A DNA stretch of 49,688 bases from Bacillus sp. SG-1. Its GTDB lineage: Bacteria; Bacillota; Bacilli; Bacillales; Bacillaceae_B. Below the pieces are notes generated by a model. The model searched no databases. It worked only from the letters and a program-made list of their open reading frames with translations, and had not been told where the DNA came from. The stretch spans positions 1 through 49,688 of the forward strand of contig NZ_ABCF01000016.1 in the NCBI RefSeq assembly GCF_000181495.1. The letters are read 5' to 3'. The translations under genes and the position numbers were made by a program. Below, one piece after another: positions 1 through 8,826 of the stretch (positions within the stretch are counted from its first letter, which is position 1; every line of letters begins with the position of its first letter).

Positions 1-67
1 GTGCTTTAAAGCACCAAAAGGGACTGTCCCTCTTCTTGCGGTAATGCGTTAATAGAGTAAAGGATGA
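1..67. repeat. REP-like palindromic repeat, copy 1
   Basis: An intergenic repeat with the core GGGACTGTCCC, flanked by the short palindrome GTGCTTTAAAGCAC and a tail resembling TTAATGCGTTAA. The same module recurs at 10894, 26580, 33278, 36719 and 39970. It is cut by the window edge, so its left boundary is unknown. Confidence 0.8.
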
Positions 68-105
68 CAGGGTGAATTCACTGTCGTATAATGGTTATTA
101 ATGGA

Positions 106-294
106 GGCTCTTTTCTTAAACTTTGTTGCTATATAATATGAATTTCGAAAAATATAGACATCATTCACACGAAATATCCTGGAAGGCAGGAAGAAAAGAG
201 CTGCTCTCCCTGTTTAGAGAGAAAAAACCTTGTACCAGGGAAAAATCCGGCACTAGGGATTTTTCCGAAAGCAACAATCAATAAGAAAACAGCC
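106..294. mobile_element. MITE related to the IS1595-family element of this window
   Basis: This is a 189-bp element with terminal inverted repeats. The left end begins GGCTCTTTTC and continues into TTGTTGCTAT. The right end, read in reverse, begins GGCTGTTTTC and continues into ATTGTTGCTT. It is flanked by a perfect 8-bp duplication TTAATGGA at 98-105 and 295-302. The termini match those of the full IS at 13809-15473, which also made an 8-bp duplication. No transposase is encoded, so it would have to be moved in trans. It ends 23 bp before the PLP-enzyme start codon and so defines the promoter region of that gene. Confidence 0.9.
138..284 (+). CDS. 48-aa reading frame inside the MITE, function unknown
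   Basis: An open frame of 48 codons fills most of the MITE interior, from ATG 138 to TAA 284. It contains the stretch RKELLSLFREKKPCTRE, which is clearly related to ERKELFTLFREKSPRTQE in the small ORF at 47428 and to a decayed copy at about 10122-10187. No clear ribosome binding site precedes it, because the ATG sits just inside the left terminal repeat. It may be a remnant of a longer gene carried by a parent element. Expression is doubtful and no function can be assigned. Confidence 0.3.
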   Translation: MNFEKYRHHSHEISWKAGRKELLSLFREKKPCTREKSGTRDFSESNNQ

Positions 295-317
295 TTAATG
301 GAAAAGGGGTTCTTCAG

Positions 318-1448
318 ATGAAGTTTGACACAAAAGTCGTTCACAGCACATTACATGATCGCAGCATAAAAAGCAAAACTACACCAATCTATCAAACCTC
401 TGCATTTTCGTTTTCTTCCTTGGAGGAGCTTGAAGGATTCTATGAAGGGAACTCCCCTTACTTATACACAAGGTCTGGGAACCCGAATACCGATGAATTA
501 GGAGATATGGTGGCCGTTCTTGAAGGTGCGCCAGCCGGAGTGGCTGCTGCATCTGGTCTGGGAGCGATCCTCGCCGGCATTTTGGCAGTGGCAGAAAGTG
601 GAGACCATATCATTGCCGCTGAAGATATTTACGGAGGCACATACCACCTCTTAAACGAAGAATTGAAATTTTTCGGGATCACGGTTTCGTTTGTCGATTT
701 CAGTGACCCGCAAGAGATTGAAAACACTATCACTCCGCAAACCAAGCTTCTCTACAGTGAAAGCATTACGAATCCTTTTTTACGAGTTGAAAATATCAAA
801 CGGATGGTTACGATTGCGAAAACCCACAACTTATACACAATGATCGATAACACGTTTGCGACACCATATCTGATGACGCCTTATAAGGATGGCGTGGACA
901 TTGTTGCTCACAGTGCCACGAAATACATCGGGGGTCATAGTGATGTGACGGCAGGGGTAACCGTTGGATCTCAAGAACTGATCACTAAAGCGCGAAACAA
1001 GGTCATCAACCTGGGGGTTAATCTCAGTCCCCATGAAGCGTGGCTGACGGTCAGGGGCTGTAAAACCTTATCACTCCGCATGAAGCAGCAATGTGAAAAT
1101 GCGGCAAAACTTGCACAAGCCTTAACTGGTTACCAAGGTGTAAAATCAGTTTATTATCCAAGGAATGCCTCCGAAAAAGGCAATGGTGCCATCGTAACTA
1201 TTGAGCTTTCTGGGCAAAATGATATCCACAGGTTTTTCACAGGCTTAAGCTGGGTGAAAATTGTTCCGACCCTCGCGGGTGTAGAAACGACGGTATCCTA
1301 TCCGCAAGGCACATCCCACCGAGCTTTATCACCGGAAGCGCGGGAGAAAATCGGCGTGAATTCCCACGTGGTAAGGATATCTGTCGGAATAGAGGATTCA
1401 GAAGATATCATCAAGGCATTCAAGGATGCAGTGGATTCTTCTAAATAG
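318..1448 (+). CDS. Cys/Met-metabolism PLP-dependent enzyme (trans-sulfuration family)
   Basis: A 376-aa protein of the Cys/Met metabolism PLP family (cystathionine gamma-synthase, beta- or gamma-lyase, methionine gamma-lyase). The PLP lysine is K202 in HSATKYIGGHSD, and the substrate-binding loop YTRSGNPN lies near residue 50. Length and motifs are complete. The ATG follows an AGGGG ribosome binding site. Which reaction it catalyses cannot be read from sequence alone; a gamma-lyase or gamma-synthase is likeliest. A MITE sits immediately upstream and a large composite repeat lies downstream. The S-box riboswitch is further on and controls metY-metX, not this gene. There is no obvious promoter between the MITE and the start codon, so transcription may begin in or before the MITE. 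Confidence 0.85.
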   Translation: MKFDTKVVHSTLHDRSIKSKTTPIYQTSAFSFSSLEELEGFYEGNSPYLYTRSGNPNTDELGDMVAVLEGAPAGVAAASGLGAILAGILAVAESGDHIIAAEDIYGGTYHLLNEELKFFGITVSFVDFSDPQEIENTITPQTKLLYSESITNPFLRVENIKRMVTIAKTHNLYTMIDNTFATPYLMTPYKDGVDIVAHSATKYIGGHSDVTAGVTVGSQELITKARNKVINLGVNLSPHEAWLTVRGCKTLSLRMKQQCENAAKLAQALTGYQGVKSVYYPRNASEKGNGAIVTIELSGQNDIHRFFTGLSWVKIVPTLAGVETTVSYPQGTSHRALSPEAREKIGVNSHVVRISVGIEDSEDIIKAFKDAVDSSK

Positions 1449-1594
1449 AAATAAGTTTAGTATAAGAAGTTTGGTATGATCGAAGCCATGTGTACGTTTG
1501 TCCCCATTTTTATTAATAATTGAAGCACCAAACACTTACTGATTGTAGCGGAAGGGGCACGACCTCCTGCGGGATTAGCGGGACGTCTAGTTTC

Positions 1595-1696
1595 AGTGCC
1601 AAGCCCCTCGGGGTCAAATAACCCTGAGAGAATAAAAGGTAAGATCTCCTTTTTTTCTCTCAGGAACATTTGCCTGTCGGGGCTGAAAGTGGCACT
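1595..1696 (+). repeat. Nested structured element A (covarying stems)
   Basis: The fold has nested stems. P1 is AGTGCC (1595-1600) with GGCACT (1691-1696). P2 is AGCCCC (1602) with GGGGCT (1679). P3 is CCTGAGAGAA (1623-1632) with TTCTCTCAGG (1655-1664). The cap is AAAAGG with CCTTTT. Conserved unpaired blocks are TCAAATAACC and GAACATTTGCCTGTCGG. Relative to the other copies P1 shows a compensatory change (AGTGCC/GGCACT instead of AGCGCC/GGCGCT). Function is unknown. Confidence 0.75.
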
Positions 1697-1735
1697 TCCA
1701 CTTTTGCTGACAGGTGAGACCCCCAATCCAGTTGC

Positions 1736-1837
1736 AGCGCCCAGCCCCTCGGGGTCAAATAACCCTCATCGAATAAAAGGAAAGATCCCCTTTTTTTCGA
1801 TGAGGAACATTTGCCTGTCGGGGCTGAACGGAGCGCT
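1736..1837 (+). repeat. Nested structured element B (covarying stems)
   Basis: This has the same fold as element A. P3 here is CCTCATCGAA (1764-1773) with TTCGATGAGG (1796-1805), a different sequence but fully paired. P1 is AGCGC with GCGCT, with one mismatch at its inner end, and P2 is AGCCCC with GGGGCT. The element sits at the second insertion site of the GC-rich repeat, after the block TGAGACCCCCAATCCAG. Confidence 0.75.
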
Positions 1838-2164
1838 TCCACTTTTTATACAGGCGAAGCCGAGGAGGCTCAACGCCCGCCCCGCGGAGTCGGGCCCCTG
1901 GAGTGGAAATCGTAGTACAACTTATTTCAACAGCGGCTCTCGGACTCATCCAGTTCCAGAGACCAGCTCCTATCGGATTTCGGTCTCTCTCCTTGAGATA
2001 AGTCATCATCGATTGGTTTTGCTCATCGTGATTCTTTTATCTCATGCGAAAGCCCTCCAATCCTTACGGCTCTGAGCGCCCGACCACTGCGAAAATCGCG
2101 CTAAGCAAACACCATTATTCTTTAACACTGCCTTAAAATAAAAATAAAAAATTCAGAATACTTA

Positions 2165-2193
2165 TTGACCTGACAAAAATAGTCAGTTATAAT
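2165..2193 (+). promoter_or_regulatory. Sigma-A promoter of the metY-metX leader
   Basis: The -35 box TTGACC (2165-2170) and the -10 box TATAAT (2188-2193) are separated by exactly 17 bp. Transcription would start near 2200, about 36 nt ahead of the riboswitch. Confidence 0.85.
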
Positions 2194-2235
2194 CCAACAC
2201 ATACGACATATACATTTTCATAAGCAAATCGATAA

Positions 2236-2349
2236 CTCTTATCGAGAGCGGCGGAGGGATTAGGCCCGATGAAGCCCGGCAACCTACAGGCAGTTTCTGC
2301 TTGGAAAGGTGCTACATCCTACAGGCTCAATGAGTCTGGAAGATAAGAG
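2236..2349 (+). promoter_or_regulatory. SAM-I (S-box) riboswitch
   Basis: The classic S-box core is present: ATCGAGAG, then GGAGGGA, GGCCCGATGAAGCCCGGCAA and the terminal helix partner. P1 pairs CTCTTATC (2236-2243) with GATAAGAG (2342-2349). The element precedes an intrinsic terminator at 2369-2398. By the established mechanism, S-adenosylmethionine binding favours the terminator and shuts off metY-metX when methionine is plentiful. Confidence 0.97.
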
Positions 2350-2368
2350 GAGGAGCATTGATCTTTCA

Positions 2369-2398
2369 AGCCCTCTTCTTAGCGGAGAGGGCTTTTTT
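2369..2398 (+). terminator. S-box-controlled intrinsic terminator
   Basis: The stem AGCCCTCT (2369-2376) with AGAGGGCT (2386-2393) is followed by a T-run. It lies between the riboswitch and metY and is the expression platform. Confidence 0.93.
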
Positions 2399-2439
2399 AT
2401 ATGCAGAATTCCTCTTCGCATCCAGCAAAAATTATATGA

Positions 2440-3759
<1,320 letters not shown>

Positions 3760-3762
3760 ACG

Positions 3763-4803
3763 ATGAGTGAATATACTTACCAAACAGGCACTGTCCTCAT
3801 AGGAGACTTGCTGCTGGAAAGCGGGAAACTCTTGAAAGGGGCGGAACTCCGCTATGAACTTTCCGGAAGAAAGACAGGACCTGTCATTCTGGTCTGCCAT
3901 GCCTTGACGGGGAGCCATCTCAGTGTCGGAACGGAAAAGCAGCCTGGGTGGTGGAGGGAATTGATCGGCCCCTCCGGCTACATCAATACGAAGGGATTTT
4001 TAGTCTTGACCTTCAATGTTTTAGGCGGCTGTGACGGTTCTACGGGACCCGCTTCCGTAAACCCAGAAACGGGGGAGCAATACAGAATGGCTTTCCCTGA
4101 GCTGACTGTCAGGGATATTGTAAAAGCTCAATATCAGGCCTTGGAGGAGCTTGGGGTTTCTTCGCTGGAGGCTGTAATCGGAGGCTCACTGGGAGGGATG
4201 CAAGCCCTGGAGTGGGGGTTGCTTTATCCTTCGTTCGTCAAAAAAGTGTTCCTGCTGGCAAGTACTCCCTACTTTTCAGATTATGGAATTGCTTTTAATA
4301 CCATTGGAAAAACTGCGATTATTTCCGACCCGAACTGGCGGGAGGGAAAATACGAGCGTCCTGCCGATGTCCTCGGTCTGAGAGTGGCGAGGATGGCCGG
4401 CATGGTCACGTACCGGTCACCGGAGCTGTTTCAGAAAAGGTTCAACCGGAGCAAAGCGTCTGAAGAAATCTATCAGGTGGAATCCTACCTCGCTTATCAG
4501 GGTGAAAAGCTCGCCAACCGGTTTGATCCCAACAGTTATTTGTACCTGATGGCTGCCATGAACAGCCATGATATCGGGAGAGACCGCGGCGGCTGGAAAG
4601 AGGCAGCTTCGCAGTTCCAGCCACAGTTGATTGCATTGGGGTACACCAACGATTTGATCTATCCTCCGGTTTTGATAAAAGAATTTGCACATCTGGTCAA
4701 CAACTCGACCTACTATGAAATAGAGACCCTCTTTGGTCATGATGGATTTTTAACAGAGTTTGATAAGTGGGGAAACCTTATCAGCCGGCATCTGGAAAAT
4801 TAG
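3763..4803 (+). CDS. metX: Homoserine O-acetyltransferase MetX
   Basis: A 346-aa alpha/beta-hydrolase-fold acyltransferase that activates homoserine for sulfhydrylation by MetY. The nucleophile is S142 in GGSLGGMQALEW, and the likely triad partners are D297 (YTNDLIYPP) and H326 (FGHDGFL). The conserved NVLGGCDGSTGP block is near residues 85-96. It starts 3 nt after metY with no strong ribosome binding site of its own, so translation is probably coupled to metY. Whether acetyl- or succinyl-CoA is used is not certain from family membership alone, but pairing with MetY favours acetyl-CoA. Confidence 0.93.
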   Translation: MSEYTYQTGTVLIGDLLLESGKLLKGAELRYELSGRKTGPVILVCHALTGSHLSVGTEKQPGWWRELIGPSGYINTKGFLVLTFNVLGGCDGSTGPASVNPETGEQYRMAFPELTVRDIVKAQYQALEELGVSSLEAVIGGSLGGMQALEWGLLYPSFVKKVFLLASTPYFSDYGIAFNTIGKTAIISDPNWREGKYERPADVLGLRVARMAGMVTYRSPELFQKRFNRSKASEEIYQVESYLAYQGEKLANRFDPNSYLYLMAAMNSHDIGRDRGGWKEAASQFQPQLIALGYTNDLIYPPVLIKEFAHLVNNSTYYEIETLFGHDGFLTEFDKWGNLISRHLEN

Positions 4804-4851
4804 ATAAGAAGAATCATAACTTGTCCCTCTCCAGCATATAGTTTCAATAGC

Positions 4852-4899
4852 AAAGACATCGCACCGCTTCTAAAGCATTTTTTGTGTGGTGTCTTTTTT
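4852..4899 (+). terminator. Terminator of the metY-metX operon
   Basis: A 13-bp stem starts AAAGACATCGCAC (4852-4864) and pairs with GTGTGGTGTCTTT (4884-4896), including two G-U pairs, followed by T residues. Confidence 0.8.
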
Positions 4900-4951
4900 A
4901 TCACAAAATTTAAAAGAATGCTATTGGAGCTTGCATATAGGAGGGAACGGA

Positions 4952-6394
4952 ATGGAGCAGCGGAAAGGCCTTATAGTCATAGCGGCCGCCTCCCTTTTGA
5001 CGGGGGCCGGGGGAATGTATGGCGGAATGAGTTTGCTGGATGCATTTGATCGTGATAAAGAGGGGGAGGTTGCCGAAGAAGGCGGCCCGCTGAGTGACCG
5101 GCTGCATAAAGTGGAGGTTGCTTATGACCTCATTGCGGATAAATATGTAGAGAAAGTGGACAAGGGAGAGCTTGTCGAAGGGGCGATTCAGGGGATGCTT
5201 GATACATTGGAAGATCCCTATTCAGTATACATGGATGCCAAGACCGCCTCGCAATTCAATGATTCTCTCGGCTCTTCTTTTGAAGGAATCGGAGCAGAGG
5301 TGACGGTAATGGATGGGAAGCTTCTGATTGTCGCACCGTTCAAAGATTCCCCGGCTGAAAAGGCAGGATTAAGGCCGAATGACCAAATCTTGAAGGTAGA
5401 TGGAGAAAGTATCACCGGACTTGATCTCTACGAAGCTACCCTGAAGATACGCGGAGAAAAAGGATCTTCCGTAGAGTTGGAGATTGTGAGAGAAGGACTG
5501 AAAAATCCTATCAAAGTCAGTGTGAAAAGAGACGAGATTCCTCTGGAAACGGTGCATTCTGATGTGAAAAAGAAGAATGGCAAACACTATGGAATCATTG
5601 AAGTTTCATCGTTCTCAGAGAATACGTCGAAGGATTTTAAAAAGCAGCTAGCCGAGCTTGAGGAGCAGGGACTTGCCGGACTGGTGATCGATGTGCGCGG
5701 AAATCCCGGCGGCCTGTTGACGAGCGTCAATGAGATGCTGGCTGAACTGGTGACGGAAGAAAAGCCGTATGTGCAAATCCAGGAGCGGAATGGCGACACA
5801 ATGAAATACTTCTCGGAAAATAAAGAGAAGAAGGCCTATCCGATCACTGTGCTTGTCGATGAGGGGAGTGCCTCGGCATCCGAAATCCTTGCGGGAGCCT
5901 TGAAAGAAGCAGGGGGCTATCCACTGATCGGCACAAAAACTTTCGGTAAAGGGACGGTCCAGCAGCCGGTGCCGATGGGAGATGGAAGCAATATCAAACT
6001 GACGATGTTCAAATGGCTGACCCCTAAAGGCAACTGGATTCATAAAAAGGGAATTCAGCCGGATATCCCGGTCAAACAGCCTGCCTACTTCTACGCCCAT
6101 CCATTGGAAACAGAGAAGCCGCTGGCCCGGGAAATGAACAATGAACAGGTGAAGAATGCCCAGCAGATGCTGGAAGGCCTTGGTTACAACCCAGGGCGGA
6201 TCGACGGTTACTTCAATCAAGCAACAGAGGCGGCAGTCAGAAGTTTTCAGCAGAAACATGAACTTGCTGCTACAGGTAAAATCGACACCGACACAGCTTC
6301 CAAGCTTCAGGAAGAAATCTATATAGCGGTTAAAGATGAGAAAAATGATGTTCAGTTGAAGGCTGCTTTGGATTATTTGGAGAGGGTGGAATAA
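4952..6394 (+). CDS. ctpB: Carboxy-terminal processing protease CtpB (S41)
   Basis: A 480-aa secreted or membrane-anchored serine protease. In order it has an N-terminal hydrophobic segment (about residues 6-28), a PDZ domain (about 100-190), the S41 protease core and a C-terminal peptidoglycan-binding domain. The catalytic residues are S308 in DEGSASASE, K333 in FGKGTVQQ and Q337, spaced as in B. subtilis CtpB. The known CtpB cleaves SpoIVFA during sporulation to trigger pro-sigma-K processing. The ATG at 4952 has a GGAGGG site 6-8 nt upstream; the in-frame ATG at 4886 lies inside the preceding terminator and is rejected. Proximity to minJ, csbA and uvrBA matches the B. subtilis order. Confidence 0.92.
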   Translation: MEQRKGLIVIAAASLLTGAGGMYGGMSLLDAFDRDKEGEVAEEGGPLSDRLHKVEVAYDLIADKYVEKVDKGELVEGAIQGMLDTLEDPYSVYMDAKTASQFNDSLGSSFEGIGAEVTVMDGKLLIVAPFKDSPAEKAGLRPNDQILKVDGESITGLDLYEATLKIRGEKGSSVELEIVREGLKNPIKVSVKRDEIPLETVHSDVKKKNGKHYGIIEVSSFSENTSKDFKKQLAELEEQGLAGLVIDVRGNPGGLLTSVNEMLAELVTEEKPYVQIQERNGDTMKYFSENKEKKAYPITVLVDEGSASASEILAGALKEAGGYPLIGTKTFGKGTVQQPVPMGDGSNIKLTMFKWLTPKGNWIHKKGIQPDIPVKQPAYFYAHPLETEKPLAREMNNEQVKNAQQMLEGLGYNPGRIDGYFNQATEAAVRSFQQKHELAATGKIDTDTASKLQEEIYIAVKDEKNDVQLKAALDYLERVE

Positions 6395-6412
6395 AGGGAG
6401 ATTCTTAAAAAT

Positions 6413-6440
6413 AACGACTCGTCAATAGACGGGTCGTTTA
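6413..6440 (+). terminator. Terminator after ctpB
   Basis: The stem AACGACTCGTC (6413-6423) pairs with GACGGGTCGTT (6428-6438) and is followed by a short T-run. Confidence 0.8.
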
Positions 6441-6598
6441 AATTCTCTGCCTTCCAATTCTGCATTCGGTGGGGAGATTGGTTAAGGTTGATATGTTTCA
6501 GTGCCGCCCATTAATACAGATGAACGCACTCTAAACGATAAGGCTAAGTCTGCAGAAAAATTTTTTCAATAGAAGGATGCATAAAAAGGAGGAAATGC

Positions 6599-7579
6599 AT
6601 GAAAGCAATTGTATATAAAAAATATGGTAAGCCGGATGTTCTGCAATTAACAGAAGTAGATAAGCCTGCACCAGAAGATAATGAAGTGATGATAAAAGTT
6701 TATGCAACAACAGTGACGGCAACGGAGTGTACGTTCAGGAGAGGAAAGCCATATTTTTCAAGATTATATACTGGTATGATAAGACCTAAAAATCAGAGAT
6801 TAGGGGATGAATTTGCAGGTGAGATTGAAGAAGTGGGAAAAGAGGTGAAAAAATTCAAAAAAGGGGACCACGTTTTTGGTACTTGTACTGGGTATGGTGC
6901 TTATGCAGAGTATATATGCTTGCCTGAGGAAGGGGAGACGTTGGCAATAAAACCTGCAAACCTTACTTTTGAGGAAGCTGCTGCGAGCTGTGATGGAGCA
7001 TTAACAGCATTGCCTTTCCTTCGGGATACCGGAAAAATTAAGAGTGGACAAGAAGTCCTGATCAACGGCGCTTCCGGATCGATAGGTACGTATGCAGTAC
7101 AGTTGGCCAACTATTTTGGTGCAAAGGTGACCGGAATATGCAGTACAGCAAATGTAGAAATGGTGAAATCTCTAGGTGCGAATGAAGTGATTGATTATAC
7201 CAAGGAGGATTTTACTAAGAAAGGTAAGACCTATGATATCATTTTCGATACGGTGGGGAAGCTTAATTTTTCACGTTGTAAAGGATCCCTGAAGAAAGAT
7301 GGTGTCTTTCTTGAAGCTGCCATTGATTTAGGTGTTCTGCCCCAAGTGTTACTAACTTCAATAATCGGCAGCAAAAAGGCCAGAATTGCGGCAACAGGTA
7401 TGAGGTCAGGTGTCGAAAGAACAAAAGATCTACTCTTTCTCAAAAAGCTCATCGAAGCAGGAAAAATAACACCGGTAATAGACAGGCACTATTCATTGGA
7501 ACAGATTGTCGATGCTCACAGATATGTTGACAAAGGACACAAAAAGGGGAATGTCGTCATTCAGTTGACAGATAAGTAG
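6599..7579 (+). CDS. MDR-family NAD(P)-dependent oxidoreductase (quinone-reductase-like)
   Basis: A 326-aa medium-chain dehydrogenase/reductase. The N-terminal GroES-like domain contains GDEFAGEIEEVGKEV, and the Rossmann fold contains NGASGSIGTYAVQLA near residues 157-171. The four-cysteine structural zinc lobe of true alcohol dehydrogenases is absent, which favours the quinone oxidoreductase branch that reduces quinones or enones with NADPH. AGGAGG lies 6 nt before the ATG. It appears monocistronic, between the ctpB terminator and minus-strand genes. It is more A+T-rich in feel than ctpB and is not part of the conserved ctpB-minJ order, so it was probably inserted here. The substrate is unknown. 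Confidence 0.8.
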   Translation: MKAIVYKKYGKPDVLQLTEVDKPAPEDNEVMIKVYATTVTATECTFRRGKPYFSRLYTGMIRPKNQRLGDEFAGEIEEVGKEVKKFKKGDHVFGTCTGYGAYAEYICLPEEGETLAIKPANLTFEEAAASCDGALTALPFLRDTGKIKSGQEVLINGASGSIGTYAVQLANYFGAKVTGICSTANVEMVKSLGANEVIDYTKEDFTKKGKTYDIIFDTVGKLNFSRCKGSLKKDGVFLEAAIDLGVLPQVLLTSIIGSKKARIAATGMRSGVERTKDLLFLKKLIEAGKITPVIDRHYSLEQIVDAHRYVDKGHKKGNVVIQLTDK

Positions 7580-7714
7580 CCGCGTAAATGCACCTATTCA
7601 CGATGCAGGAATAAATAGAATATTCCCATGAAAGCTTAGGGCGAATAACTCTGAGCTTCTTTCAATGCAGTTTACACTTTCTATCACCTATAATTTCAAG
7701 TTATACCCAAATGT

Positions 7715-8014
7715 CTATTTAGTGAGATTGATAATGCGATACAACAACTTGTGTAAAAGGGTGCTGCACAGGGAAAGGACCATAATGATAATCAAGATCT
7801 CAGAAAGAAACTTTATAAAACCATTGTGTATATAATCTGTCAGTTGGTTTCCAATGTAGTATATGCCGATGACACCTGTGGTAACCGTAGTTAGGTATGC
7901 AATAAAAATCCCTGTAAGCTGGACTTTTGTCAATTGCTTTATAAGAAATTTGTTTCTTCTTATCTTATAAATTATTAGGCCAAGGAACATCGAAACCAGT
8001 ACACTATCAAACAC
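7715..8014 (-). CDS. Small integral membrane protein, function unknown
   Basis: About 99 residues with three predicted hydrophobic segments (near the N terminus around LVSMFLGLIIYKI, in the middle around GIFIAYLTTVTTGVIGIYYI, and near the C terminus around LSEILIIIMVLSLC). I do not recognise the family. The start chosen is GTG at 8014, because GGAGG lies 8 nt upstream of it. An in-frame TTG at 8032 would add six residues but lacks a good site. The gene is A+T-rich, single, and on the strand opposite to its conserved neighbours. Confidence 0.55.
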   Translation of the reverse strand: MFDSVLVSMFLGLIIYKIRRNKFLIKQLTKVQLTGIFIAYLTTVTTGVIGIYYIGNQLTDYIHNGFIKFLSEILIIIMVLSLCSTLLHKLLYRIINLTK

Positions 8015-8087
8015 ATCGAAATCCTCCAACAACCATTCTGTTTTTGTTCCTCTTTAACTCGCACATTTATAAGAACTGTTTTTTTGC

Positions 8088-8630
8088 TTAATAGTAGCGC
8101 TCCTTTATTTCCTCTATTTCTATTCCGGGAAATTCACCTTTATTCAGTTTTTCCAATATATAAGACAGTGCCCTTAAGCTCTGCTCTAACTGCTCCTTTG
8201 ACAAAGCACCTAAAGAATAGGCTTCATAAAACTCATCCATATCCACCACATGATAGCTGCCGTCCTCAAACACACGGATATCGATCAATAAATCATGCAC
8301 ACATACCAATCCATCCGGTTTCTTTTCATAGTCGACAATATCTATCAGCCAGCCTTCGTGGGAATTTTTAAATCCGTAGGAAAATTGAAGTCCGAGGTCC
8401 ATCTGATATATGATGATGAATTTCTTTAAAGAATTTTCAGGCGGAAGCTCGATCACCAGTGATTCGTTTAATGCGAGAAACCGGTTGGGTTCTGTTTGGC
8501 TCAAGGCACGGTTTTCTTTTAAGCGGAGGGCTTCCTCAATTATTTCCGGACTGTTTTTCCTGATATCACTTGTATATTCTAACCCTCCGTGCTCTCTTCC
8601 GACATGATTCCAGTAAACGACGACATTCAT
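8088..8630 (-). CDS. DUF402-like protein
   Basis: A 180-aa soluble protein. The C-terminal half, with VCVHDLLIDIRVFEDGSY, then VVDMDEFYEAYSLG and a final amphipathic helix SLRALSYILEKL, has the spacing of acidic residues seen in the DUF402 family. That family includes nucleoside tri/diphosphatases and related phosphate-ester hydrolases using acidic metal ligands. GGGAGG lies upstream of the ATG. It is transcribed divergently from minJ. The assignment rests on remembered family pattern, so the activity is uncertain. Confidence 0.6.
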   Translation of the reverse strand: MNVVVYWNHVGREHGGLEYTSDIRKNSPEIIEEALRLKENRALSQTEPNRFLALNESLVIELPPENSLKKFIIIYQMDLGLQFSYGFKNSHEGWLIDIVDYEKKPDGLVCVHDLLIDIRVFEDGSYHVVDMDEFYEAYSLGALSKEQLEQSLRALSYILEKLNKGEFPGIEIEEIKERYY

Positions 8631-8826
8631 TTTACATACCTCCCGACAACCTTCACATATTCATTCGCCAGTACCTTGCAATTTCCTTTATATTTCCCGG
8701 GAAAAAGTAGAGTTGTCGAGCGCTGGAAAAATTAGTAGATTGATATTACGAAATTTAAATAGGTTTTACCGTGCCGATTTGTTAAAATAATAGAAAAGAT
8801 TAACACATTGAGGATGGTGAATACCA

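Larger units (their letters stand above)
1541..1912 (+). repeat. GC-rich palindromic repeat (copy G1) with two nested structured elements
   Basis: The outer repeat begins GATTGTAGCGGAAGG and ends near GAGTGGAAATC. Its characteristic blocks are CTCCTGCGGGATTAGCGGGA on the left arm and CCGAGGAGGCTCAACGCCCG on the right arm. The two ends pair (AGGGGC/GCCCCT). Compared with the plain copy at 21956, it carries two ~102-nt insertions at two fixed positions (1595-1696 and 1736-1837). Other copies lie at 36842, 45771 (reverse) and 47618. No gene occupies this region. Confidence 0.85.

Noticed and set aside
1596..2075. A 159-codon open frame through the repeat region after the PLP enzyme gene
   Set aside because: It reads across both nested structured elements, with near-duplicate peptide segments caused by the repeat. 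No ribosome binding site or known domain was seen.
4886..4951. An upstream start for ctpB
   Set aside because: The ATG at 4886 lies inside the metX terminator stem and has no ribosome binding site. The ATG at 4952 has one and gives the usual 480-aa length.
5648..6259. A 203-codon frame on the minus strand
   Set aside because: It lies wholly antisense to ctpB, whose coding sequence is fully supported by catalytic motifs.
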